From: Verrucomicrobiota bacterium
GTDB lineage: Bacteria > Verrucomicrobiota > Verrucomicrobiia > Limisphaerales > JADJPG01
DNA: 64,000 nt
Direction: 5' to 3'
NCBI GenBank assembly: GCA_016713365.1
Contig: JADJPG010000003.1
Coordinates: 62,001-126,000, forward strand
Below are positions 7,825-15,631 of the stretch, piece by piece; position 1 is the stretch's first letter; each line of letters opens with the position of its first letter. A program made the translations under genes and the position numbers. Under the pieces are notes generated by a model. The model saw nothing but the letters and a program-made list of their open reading frames with translations, was not told the DNA's origin and searched no databases.

Positions 7825-9450
7825 ATGAATTCGTATCGGGTCTTCTGGCGGGTGTGGGTGGCGCTGTGCGGCGGGGCGTTGAGCTCATTCGCGGCGGCAC
7901 CCGATCTCATCGTGTGGCCCGACACCTTGAACCCGGTGATCGTGAACCGCGATTATCCGGTGACGAGTTGCGACGTGGTGGAAGGCTGCGCGCTGCCCGG
8001 TCCGCGCCGGTATCTGATCTTCACCACGGAAACTCGAAACATCGGCGATGCCGACATCGTGTTGGGCGATCCATCGCGCAACCCGAACTTCGTCTTCGCT
8101 CCGTGCCACGGACATTATCATTTCAGTGACTTCGCCGATTACCGGCTCGTGAACAGCGCCGGCCAGCAGGTTGCCATCGGTTTGAAGTCCGGTTTCTGCC
8201 TCGAAGACGTATCGCGTTTCGATACCACCACCGGCTCTGCCATCGCGCGATACGACTGCCAGAATCAGGGTATTCAGCGCGGCTGGGCGGATGTCTACAG
8301 CCGCAACCTGCCCTGCCAATGGGTCGACATCACCGGCGTCCCGGCAGGCCTCTACATGCTGGAGATCGAGGTGAATCCAATCGGCCGCCTTCCGGAACGC
8401 ACCCGCACCAACAACGTCACGCGGATGAGCCTCGTGATAGACGGACCCTGCTCTGGACCGCCGTTGAACGACGACTTCGAGAACGCGTTCGTGATCTCGA
8501 ATCGGGTGGACACGGTGTTCTCTTCCACGAGCTGTGCGACGGAAGAAACCGACGAGCCGAATCATCCGGGCACCCGTTCGACGAACTCCGTGTGGTTCCG
8601 CTGGATCGCTCCGTACAGCGGCAGCACGATCATGAGCACGGAAGGCAGTTCGCTCGACACCGTGATGGAAGTGTACCGCGGCACGAATCTCGCCTCGCTC
8701 GTTTCTGTTCGCGGCAACGACGACGACGGCCAGAAGCAAACGAGCCGCGTCACGTTCAATGCCGTGAGCAACACGACGTATCACATCGCCGTCGCCGGCT
8801 ACACGAACTCCCAAGGCGGCGTGGCGTTGAACATCAATCCCGCGGGCAACGATCTCTTCGCAAATTTCCTCCCGCTGGCGGGCGCGACCGGATCCGTCTC
8901 CGGCCGGAACACCACCGCGCGACGCGAAACCGGTGAGCCCGGCTTTCCCGGCGTGAACGGGACGAACTCCGTGTGGTTCTGTGGACAAATGCCGCTCAGC
9001 GGACTGCTGCGCTTCGACACCGAGGGGAGCAACTTCGACACGCTGCTCGCGGTTTACACTGGCAGCCGCATCACGAATCTCGTGCTCGTGGCATCGGACA
9101 ACGATTCCGGCACGAACAAAACCAGCCGGCTCTATTTCCAGGCCGAGGCCGGAACCAACTATTGGGTCTCCGTCGATGGGGTGAATGGGCAATCCGGATT
9201 CTATCGCTTGAACTGGGGCTCGCCTGGACCGGGCCCGAGCTTCGAAGCGATGAAAATACTTCCGGACGGCTCGCGCCAGATCGATCTCGCCGGCGCCATT
9301 GGCGACCGTTACCGCGTCGAGACCGCAGGCGACATGCAGACGTGGACCAACTGGATGCGACTGACGAACCTGACCGGTCGGATTCAGTTCATCGATCCAG
9401 TCACGAACGACTCGCGCCGCCGCTTCTACCGCGCCGTTCTCGTGCCGTAA
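7825..9450 (+). CDS. Secreted lysyl-oxidase-like protein with two pre-peptidase-type domains
   Basis: A 541-residue exported protein. After a signal peptide (cleaved near FAAAP, about residue 25), residues ~28-210 match the catalytic domain of copper-dependent lysyl oxidase. The copper-binding CHGHYH is present, as is KSGFCLED, whose Lys corresponds to the lysine that forms the lysyl-tyrosylquinone cofactor. DVY-x5-CQWVDITG carries the matching Tyr 37 residues later (35 in human LOX), and LPERTRTNNV matches the domain end. Two domains of about 115 residues follow, each with DDF-NA or DLFANF and TNSVWF motifs, then a C-terminal domain ending SRRRFYRAVLVP that is shared with other secreted proteins here. 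Likely role: oxidative deamination of lysines in extracellular proteins or amines. The activity is inferred. Confidence 0.82.
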   Translation: MNSYRVFWRVWVALCGGALSSFAAAPDLIVWPDTLNPVIVNRDYPVTSCDVVEGCALPGPRRYLIFTTETRNIGDADIVLGDPSRNPNFVFAPCHGHYHFSDFADYRLVNSAGQQVAIGLKSGFCLEDVSRFDTTTGSAIARYDCQNQGIQRGWADVYSRNLPCQWVDITGVPAGLYMLEIEVNPIGRLPERTRTNNVTRMSLVIDGPCSGPPLNDDFENAFVISNRVDTVFSSTSCATEETDEPNHPGTRSTNSVWFRWIAPYSGSTIMSTEGSSLDTVMEVYRGTNLASLVSVRGNDDDGQKQTSRVTFNAVSNTTYHIAVAGYTNSQGGVALNINPAGNDLFANFLPLAGATGSVSGRNTTARRETGEPGFPGVNGTNSVWFCGQMPLSGLLRFDTEGSNFDTLLAVYTGSRITNLVLVASDNDSGTNKTSRLYFQAEAGTNYWVSVDGVNGQSGFYRLNWGSPGPGPSFEAMKILPDGSRQIDLAGAIGDRYRVETAGDMQTWTNWMRLTNLTGRIQFIDPVTNDSRRRFYRAVLVP

Positions 9451-9516
9451 TGGCGACAGCGGACCGCCAAAAGATTTCCCCTTTCCTGAACTTTATTCCC
9501 GCCTACAGTGGCTGCC

Positions 9517-10803
9517 ATGACGTTGACGGAACAGATGACTTCCCTTGCGAAGCAGGCCCGCGCCGCCGGGCGTGAGCTCGCCAAGCTTTCGACCGCGGAG
9601 AAGAACCTTTGCCTGCTCGCGATGGCGGATGCGTTGATGGCGAACAAGACGGCGATTCAGGACGCGAACGCGCGCGACATGAAGGCCGGCGCGGAATCCG
9701 GCCTGAGCTCCGCGATGCTCGATCGCCTGAAGCTCGACGACAAACGCGTCGCCAGCATGGCGCAGGGCTTGCGCGAAGTCGCGGCCTTGCCTGATCCGAC
9801 GGGAAAGATTCTCGACGAGCGCATTCGCCCGAATGGGCTCAAGCTGCAGAAAGTTTCTTCACCGATTGGCGTCGTGGTCATCATCTACGAATCACGTCCG
9901 AACGTGACGGCGGACGCCGCGAGCTTGTGCTTCAAGTCCGGCAACGCGACGATTCTGCGCGGCGGCAAGGAAGCGATTCACTCGAACCAAATCATCGCGC
10001 AGACGATGGTCGCGGCGGCGCGCAAGGCCCTGCCGAAGTTTCCGGAGCACGCGATTCAGGTCGTGCCCACGACGGATCGCGAAGCGATCAAGGAACTCCT
10101 CTCGCTCACAAATCTCGTGGACCTCTGCATGCCCCGCGGCGGCGAAGGTTTGATTCGCGCGGTGACGGAGTGCTCGAAGGTTCCCGTGATCAAACATTAC
10201 AAGGGCGTTTGCCATGTCTTCGTGGACCGCGACGCGGATTTCAAGATGGCCGAGGACATCGTGATGAACGCGAAGGTCCAGCGCCCCGGCGTTTGCAACG
10301 CGATGGAAACCTTGCTGGTCGACAAACCGGTCGCGGAGAAGTTCCTGCCATTGATTGCCGCGAAGCTGACGGCGAAGAACGTCGAACTGCGGGCCGACGA
10401 CGCCACGCTCTCGATTCTCAAAGCGAAGCCCGAAACTCAGAACGCGAAACTCAAGTCGGCCACCGAGCAGGACTGGTCCACGGAATACAACGACTACATC
10501 CTGAACGTGCGCGTCGTCGATGGCGTGACGCAGGCCATCGATCACATCAGCCAATACGGCTCCGCGCACTCCGACAGCATCGTGACCAAGAACGAATCGA
10601 CTGCGAAACAGTTCCTCGCCGAGGTCGATTCCGCCGCGGTGTATTGGAACGCCTCGACGCGCTTCACCGACGGCGGCGAGTTCGGCATGGGCGCGGAGAT
10701 CGGCATCAGCACCGACAAGGTCGGCGCGCGTGGTCCGATGGGCCTCGACGAGCTGACGACGTATCGCTGGCTCGGCTACGGGAACGGCCAGATTCGTGGC
10801 TGA
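9517..10803 (+). CDS. proA: Gamma-glutamyl phosphate reductase
   Basis: The second step of proline synthesis: NADPH reduction of gamma-glutamyl phosphate to glutamate semialdehyde, in the cytosol. The 428-residue protein has the ProA hallmarks PIGVVVIIYESRPNVT, KSGNATILRGGKEA, VDLCMPRGGEGLI, the catalytic-cysteine region KVQRPGVCNAMETLLV, and the C-terminal VYWNASTRFTDGGEFGMGAEIGIST. An upstream in-frame GTG at 9508 would add MAA; the ATG at 9517 (MTLTEQMTSL) is preferred. No proB is adjacent. The next gene begins 24 bp downstream on the same strand, so proA probably leads a small operon with the hypothetical gene and marC. Confidence 0.95.
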   Translation: MTLTEQMTSLAKQARAAGRELAKLSTAEKNLCLLAMADALMANKTAIQDANARDMKAGAESGLSSAMLDRLKLDDKRVASMAQGLREVAALPDPTGKILDERIRPNGLKLQKVSSPIGVVVIIYESRPNVTADAASLCFKSGNATILRGGKEAIHSNQIIAQTMVAAARKALPKFPEHAIQVVPTTDREAIKELLSLTNLVDLCMPRGGEGLIRAVTECSKVPVIKHYKGVCHVFVDRDADFKMAEDIVMNAKVQRPGVCNAMETLLVDKPVAEKFLPLIAAKLTAKNVELRADDATLSILKAKPETQNAKLKSATEQDWSTEYNDYILNVRVVDGVTQAIDHISQYGSAHSDSIVTKNESTAKQFLAEVDSAAVYWNASTRFTDGGEFGMGAEIGISTDKVGARGPMGLDELTTYRWLGYGNGQIRG

Positions 10804-10827
10804 CCGCGTCCACTCGAAACTCATCGC

Positions 10828-12165
10828 GTGAGCACTCCCAGCAACGTCTCATCTCCTGCCGACGCCGCCGCGTTCGTCCGCGACGCACTGCCACCCGGCG
10901 GTTTATTCGCCGACCAATCCTGGCGCATCTCGCCAGTGCCGTTCGCGCTGGGAGCTGACCTCGCGAAAGAGTTGGAGACCTTCGGCCGCGTGCTGCTGCA
11001 GTTCTATCGTGCCGTCAATCTGCTCTACCGCCAGAGCGTGGCCGGCAAGCAGCCGGCGTGGATCGCGGAGCTGCTTGACCAAGGCAAGCCGGCGGAGCTC
11101 GTCGAGCTGCAGCGTTCGAACGCGTTCAAGAATGATATCCCGCGCGTCTTGAGACCAGATTGCCTGCTGACCGAATCCGGTTTCGCGATCTCGGAACTCG
11201 ACAGCGTGCCGGGCGGCATCGGTCTCACCGCGTGGCTGAACCAGACTTACTCGAAGCTCGGCGCGCCGGTGATCGGCGGCGAGCGCGGAATGGTGGATGG
11301 CTTCGCCGGAATCTTTGGCGATGCGAAGCAGGTTCACATCGTGGTGTCGGAGGAGGCGGGAGGCTACCGACCGGAGATGGAATGGCTGGCGGGGCAACTC
11401 AATGGCCCTGAACGTTCAACGTTTAACGTCCAACGATCAACGTTCACAGACTTTGCTGAAGGCGATGCGGTCTATCGTTTCTTCGAGCTGTTCGATCTCG
11501 CGAATGTTCCGGCCTCGAAATCCATCTTCGCCGCCGCCGCGGAGAAACGCATTCGCCTCACTCCGCCGCCGAAGCCGATCTTCGAGGAGAAGCTGCTCTT
11601 CGCGCTGCTCTGGAACCGGAACCTGCGCCCGTTCTGGCGACAGGAACTCGGCGAGGGCTTTCTCAATCGCCTCCTGAAGTCCGTGCCCTACACCTGGGTC
11701 ATGGACCCGACGCCGCTGCCGCCGCACGGCGCGATTCCGGAACTGAATCTCACCGACTGGCAGCAGCTCAAGGCAATGTCGCAGAAGGAACGCGACTTGA
11801 TCCTGAAAGTCTCCGGTTACTCCGAGGAAGCCTGGGGCGCGCGCGGCGTTTATCTCGGCAGCGATCTCTCGACTGCCGACTGGAGCGTGGCTGTCGACAA
11901 AGCGCTCGCGGCGTGGGGCCGTTCGCCGTTCGTGCTCCAGCGTTATCACAAGCCGCGCGTGGTCGAGTCGTCGTATTTCGACTTTGGCACCGGCCAGCTT
12001 GTGCCGATGCCGGGGCGTGTGCGCTTGTGTCCTTACTATTTCGTTTCTGGCGAGAATGATTCCGCCCGCGCGCAACTGGCCGGCGTGCTCGCAACCATCT
12101 GCCCGGCGGACAAGAAGATCATCCACGGCATGAAGGACGCCATTCTCGCTCCCTGCATCGCATGA
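10828..12165 (+). CDS. Conserved hypothetical protein carrying an in-frame repeat insertion
   Basis: A 445-residue cytosolic protein of unknown function starting at GTG. No signal peptide or membrane segment is visible. Residues ~100-190 contain VLRPDCLLTESGFAISELDS and a Gly-rich GGIGLTAWLNQTY, and residues ~390-445 contain VVESSYFDFGTGQLVPMPGRVRLCPYYFV. These loosely recall ATP-grasp-type enzymes, but I cannot assign the family. Residues 196-206 read RSTFNVQRSTF, encoded by a 21-bp repeat that looks inserted in frame (see separate entry). The last base overlaps the start of marC (ATGA), so the two are translationally coupled. Function unknown. Confidence 0.7.
   Translation: MSTPSNVSSPADAAAFVRDALPPGGLFADQSWRISPVPFALGADLAKELETFGRVLLQFYRAVNLLYRQSVAGKQPAWIAELLDQGKPAELVELQRSNAFKNDIPRVLRPDCLLTESGFAISELDSVPGGIGLTAWLNQTYSKLGAPVIGGERGMVDGFAGIFGDAKQVHIVVSEEAGGYRPEMEWLAGQLNGPERSTFNVQRSTFTDFAEGDAVYRFFELFDLANVPASKSIFAAAAEKRIRLTPPPKPIFEEKLLFALLWNRNLRPFWRQELGEGFLNRLLKSVPYTWVMDPTPLPPHGAIPELNLTDWQQLKAMSQKERDLILKVSGYSEEAWGARGVYLGSDLSTADWSVAVDKALAAWGRSPFVLQRYHKPRVVESSYFDFGTGQLVPMPGRVRLCPYYFVSGENDSARAQLAGVLATICPADKKIIHGMKDAILAPCIA
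11410..11446 (+). repeat. In-frame 21-bp repeat (RSTFNVQ type)
   Basis: The stretch encodes E-RSTFNVQ-RSTF-T: one full 21-bp unit (CGTTCAACGTTTAACGTCCAA) plus most of a second, diverged by one base in the first codon (CGA-TCA against CGT-TCA). The AACGTT/CAACG words repeat and are partly palindromic. The sequence is unlike the flanking GC-rich coding sequence and keeps the frame open, as expected for a small dispersed repeat inserted into a gene. I recall similar 'STFNVQRSTFNVQ' peptides from other bacterial genomes, but could not search. Confidence 0.7.
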
Positions 12166-12794
12166 CGCCGCTGATCGAATTCACGTTGCTGGCCTTCGGG
12201 TCGCTCTTCGTGATCGTCGATCCGATCGCCGTCGTGCCGGGCTTTCTCGCCATCACGCCTAACGACACGCCCGAGCAACGCGAACGCATGGCGCGCATGG
12301 CGAGCTTCGTGATGGCGGGCGTGCTGCTGGCCTTCGCGCTGTTGGGAAAATGGATCTTCCAGTTCACTGGCATCACGCTGCCCGCTTTCCAAATCGCCGG
12401 CAGCATCATCCTGATGATGGTCGCGCTGGACATGCTCAAGGCCCAACGTTCGCGCGTGCAGGAAACCGAGGAAGAAACGGAAGCAGGTGCGCGCAAGATG
12501 GACATCGCGATTACTCCGCTGGCGATTCCGATGTTGTCGGGGCCAGGTGCTATTTCAACGGTCATTCTCCTGCACAACAAAGCGGACGGTGTCGCTCAAG
12601 ACGTCGCGCTCTGCGCGTGCATCGCCGGGGTGGCGGCAGTGACGTATCTCATCCTCCGCATCTCCGCCAAGGGCGCCCAGTGGCTGAATCCCATCGCGAT
12701 GAAAATCACGACGCGGATCATGGGATTGTTGCTCGCCGCCATTGCGTCGCAGTTTGCGATCAACGCGCTGAAGGAACTGAAAGTTCTGGAGTGA
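12162..12794 (+). CDS. MarC-family integral membrane protein
   Basis: A 210-residue protein with about six hydrophobic segments and the MarC/UPF0056 pattern: FGSLFVIVDPIAVVPGFLAIT in helix 1, FQIAGSIILMMVALDML in the third segment, ITPLAIPMLSGPGAISTVI in the middle, and RIMGLLLAAIASQFAINAL at the end. It is an inner-membrane protein. The family was first linked to multiple antibiotic resistance, but the transported substrate is unresolved. It overlaps the upstream hypothetical gene by 4 bp (ATGA), so they are probably coexpressed. It ends directly before a long palindromic repeat. Confidence 0.88.
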   Translation: MTPLIEFTLLAFGSLFVIVDPIAVVPGFLAITPNDTPEQRERMARMASFVMAGVLLAFALLGKWIFQFTGITLPAFQIAGSIILMMVALDMLKAQRSRVQETEEETEAGARKMDIAITPLAIPMLSGPGAISTVILLHNKADGVAQDVALCACIAGVAAVTYLILRISAKGAQWLNPIAMKITTRIMGLLLAAIASQFAINALKELKVLE

Positions 12795-12804
12795 GGCGCG
12801 GTGC

Positions 12805-12874
12805 GTAATCCGTGATGCGAGATTCGTGACACATCACGGACGCGGCACCTGGCAGATCACGCATCACGGATTAC
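12805..12874. repeat. Long inverted repeat of CGTGAT words
   Basis: Arms GTAATCCGTGATGCG (12805-12819) and CGCATCACGGATTAC (12860-12874) are perfectly complementary over 15 bp. Further CGTGA/TCACG words lie between them (TTCGTGACACATCACGGA) and beyond (GAATCAC). The element fills the gap between convergent marC and the glycosyltransferase gene, so it could act as a bidirectional terminator. The same words make up the hairpin at 21326-21398, so this looks like a dispersed palindromic repeat family. Confidence 0.7.
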
Positions 12875-12885
12875 GAATCACTTCA

Positions 12886-13611
12886 TCACCTTCGTCCGTC
12901 GTACCAAATCGCACATTCCTCCCGCCGCTTCATAGGCCGGCCTCGCTGAAGGATCAACCGGCCTAGAAATTGAAGATGCTCGCGTGGAGTGTAGAGATGC
13001 ATCTTGCGGACGGACGTTACAACGGGATGCCGATGCAGGATGGTCATTCGTTTGCCCCGTTGCCGTGCGAGCTTCTGGAGTCGCTTTGAGAAATCGATCT
13101 CCTCACTGACGAACAGCTCCGTGCTGAACCCACCAATTTCCCTGAACGCCGCAGCCTCGCAAAAGATGAATGAACCCGCTGCCCAGCGCCGAAAGCGGCT
13201 GAGAAGATTCCAACCGCCAACCGCCATTCGCGGAACAAGATACCGTTCCGAAATGGCGATGGTGCTGCCACCGCCAAGGACGCGACCTTGCTGAATCACC
13301 TCCGCGACATTCGCGAACAGCCCTTGGCTCGGATGCGAATCCGCGTCCACGAAAATGAGCCAGTCGCCGGTCGCACCTGCTGCGCCGGCGTTTCGGGCGC
13401 GGCTGATTTGGTTGATCGGCTCAAAGACAACCTTCGCGCCGGCTGCGCGCGCGATCTCCGCCGTTCGATCGGTTGAGTTGTTATCGCAGACGATGGTCTC
13501 GACCGCCCAGCCGAGATTGGCGAATGCCGTCGCCGCCACGGCGATGCGCGCCAGCGTATCGGCGATGAGCTTCTCTTCGTTGAAGGCCGGAATGATGATG
13601 GAGATCTTCAC
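12886..13611 (-). CDS. Glycosyltransferase family 2
   Basis: A 241-residue GT-A-fold glycosyltransferase. It begins ISIIIPAFNEEKLIADTL, has the nucleotide-binding VCDNNSTDRTAEIA and the metal-binding DxD-type motif FVDADSHPS near residues 91-99. It ends with the acceptor-side segment GGFSTELFVSEEIDFSKRL, which contains the ED/EE-type catalytic-base region. No membrane segment is seen, so it probably acts on the cytosolic face of the inner membrane on lipid-linked or small acceptors. The start is GTG at 13611 (KISIIIP is the usual beginning). It is divergent from the cassette-1 fibre gene across a gap that carries two palindromes. Sugar donor and acceptor are unknown. Confidence 0.87.
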   Translation of the reverse strand: MKISIIIPAFNEEKLIADTLARIAVAATAFANLGWAVETIVCDNNSTDRTAEIARAAGAKVVFEPINQISRARNAGAAGATGDWLIFVDADSHPSQGLFANVAEVIQQGRVLGGGSTIAISERYLVPRMAVGGWNLLSRFRRWAAGSFIFCEAAAFREIGGFSTELFVSEEIDFSKRLQKLARQRGKRMTILHRHPVVTSVRKMHLYTPREHLQFLGRLILQRGRPMKRREECAIWYDGRR

Positions 13612-13665
13612 GTAACGACGTTTTGACCATTCAAGCCCCTCGACCTCACGCCGTCAAAGTCCAGC

Positions 13666-13703
13666 TGTGCGCGACTCGCACACCGCTGTGCGTGGTTCGC
13701 ACG
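13666..13703. promoter_or_regulatory. Two operator-like palindromes upstream of the cassette-1 fibre gene
   Basis: Site 1 (13666-13682) is TGTGCG-CGACT-CGCACA with perfect 6-bp arms. Site 2 (13687-13703) is TGTGCG-TGGTT-CGCACG with 5 of 6 arm pairs. Their centres (13674 and 13695) are 21 bp apart, two helical turns, as expected for two dimers on the same DNA face. A possible -10 (GATAGA, 13725-13730) lies just downstream and the fibre gene starts at 13768. The same palindrome occurs before the response-regulator gene at 20656. Confidence 0.6.
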
Positions 13704-13767
13704 GTGCGGTCGTGCTGCGCGCAGGATAGAAACGTGGCCGCGACAGTCACACCTGACATCTAAAACC

Positions 13768-15604
13768 ATGAAGACGCTATTGCTCCCTCTCCTTCTCGCG
13801 GCGGTTGTTTTGCCAAAGGCCGCCGCTCAAGGCACCGCATTCACCTTTCAAGGCCGATTGAATGACGGAGCCGGTCCAGCAACCGGTAATTACGACTTGC
13901 GCTTCACCTTGCACGACACCCTCGCGGGCGGATCCCAAATCGGCTCGCCGCTGACGAATGCGCCCGTGGGCGTGACAAACGGGCTCTTCACCGTGCGACT
14001 CGATTTCGGTCCAACCGCGTTCACCGGTGCCTCGCGCTGGATTCAAGTGAGCGTCCGCACCAACGGCAGCGCCGCGGCACACACTCTCCTTGCGCCGCGT
14101 CAGCCGGTGACCGCAGCGCCCTACTCGGTCCTGGCCGGAAACATTTCCGGCAATCTTCCCCGACGGTCAGCTCTCCGCGAACATTCCGAAGCTCAACGCC
14201 AGCCAGACCTTCTCGGGCAACATCAACTTCACGGGCGCGGGCAGCATGGGCCTCGGCACCGCCACCCCGTTGGACGCCAAGCTGGATCTCGAAGGCACAC
14301 TGCGTCTGAATGATTTCGACCTTTGGTTGCGGGCAGGGTCGGATCGCAACCACGGCCTGGGCTATCGTTCGACCATTGCAGGCCGAGCCATCGACGGGCC
14401 ATTTCTGTTCGGCTACAACGGCGGAGTGTTGGGAACCAGCAGCCCGGAGAGCATCTCGCTGGCGTGGGACTTCAACGGCAATGTCTGGATCAGCAACAAC
14501 TTCGATACGGCATCCATCAACATCCGCAACAACGCCAGCTTCGGAAGTTCGACCCGCCAGATGCTCAACCTTTGGGGATCCACCTACGGCCTCGGCGTAC
14601 AGAACAACACGCTCTACCAACGCAGCGACGGTGGCTTCGCGTGGTTTCAGAAAGGCAGCCATAACAACGGCGGAAACAATCCCGGCCCGGGCGGCACGAA
14701 CCTGATGTGGCTCGATGGCAACGGCAACTTGTTCGCCAACGCGAGCGTGACGATCGACGCCGTCTCTGCAAACAACGGGAGCATTTATCCGGGATTGGTG
14801 TTTGGCTTGGGCAGCGGCGAGGGCATCGCTTCGAAACGTCGTCCTGGCGGCAACCAATACGGAGTCGATATCTACACCAGCTTCGCTCCGCGCCTGAGCA
14901 TCGCGAACAACGGCAATGTGGGCATCAACACGACCACGCCTGGTGGCTTGCTGGACATCAATACCGGCAACGGAAGTCTCCAGGTCATCAACGACCTCGT
15001 GCCGACCATTAATCTCACCGGCGGCGGGATTCCGGGCACCATGCGCCTGCGCAATACGCTGGAAGTATTCCCCTCCTTCGATGGCACTCGCGTGGGCAAG
15101 ATCGACGTGCGCGATACCAACGGCGCGCCCACCATCACGCTGAGCGGCACTGGCGTTGCGACGGTGAAAGTGCTCGAAATTACCGGCGGCGCGGACATCG
15201 CGGAGCCATTCCACATGTCGCACTCCGATGAACTGCCGAAAGGCGCCGTCGTCGTCATCGACGAGGAGAATCCGGGACGGTTGAAGATGAGCAACGAGCC
15301 CTACGATACGCGCGTCGCGGGAATCATCAGCGGCGCGAACGGCGTCCAACCCGGCCTGGCCCTGCACCAGCAAGGCAAGATCGAAGGCGGCCAGAACGTC
15401 GCCCTTACCGGACGCGTCTACGCTTTAGCCGACGCGACGCAAGGTGCGATCAAGCCCGGCGACCTGCTCACCACCTCTAGCACTCCCGGCCACGTGATGC
15501 GGGCGTCCGACGCTCAGCGCCGTAGCGGCGCCGTGCTCGGCAAAGCCATGACCAGCCTGAAGGACGGCAAGGGCTTCGTTCTCGTACTGGTGAGCTTGCA
15601 GTAA
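13768..15604 (+). pseudogene. Fibre-like secreted protein, cassette 1 (single-base frameshift)
   Basis: The gene reads as one protein of about 611 residues if one C is removed from the CCCC run at 14158-14161. Upstream of it the frame gives a signal peptide (cleaved near KAAAQG), then TAFTFQGRLNDGAGPATGNY and a beta-rich domain ending in VTAAPYSVLAGNISGNLP. The +1-shifted frame then continues naturally as DGQLSANIPKLNASQTFSGN and runs to the stop at 15604. The C-terminal ~150 residues (ITGGADIAEPF, VAGIISGANG, VALTGRVYALAD, GDLLTTSSTPGHVM, GFVLVLVSLQ) match the paralogue at 40354-42210, which is intact at 618 residues. The repetitive middle resembles trimeric fibre or tail-spike proteins. A sequencing error or true mutation cannot be told apart; phase variation in a four-base run is less likely. 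The function is probably surface or extracellular structure. Confidence 0.72.
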
Positions 15605-15631
15605 TCAGGAACCTTTCGCGGAGAGACCTCC

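Noticed and set aside
12805..12874. CRISPR-like array of short repeats
   Set aside because: The words are palindromic, differ in spacing and occur only as two arms; there are no regular spacers or cas genes.
14021..15373. 450-codon minus-strand frame across the cassette-1 fibre gene
   Set aside because: It spans the frameshift without interruption, but its composition is Ala/Arg/Glu shadow-like and it has no paralogue, whereas the sense frame matches the cassette-2 fibre.
14246..15604. Independent gene starting at the internal ATG 14246
   Set aside because: The shifted frame continues naturally upstream of this ATG to the CCCC run and matches the paralogue, so it is the second half of one gene.
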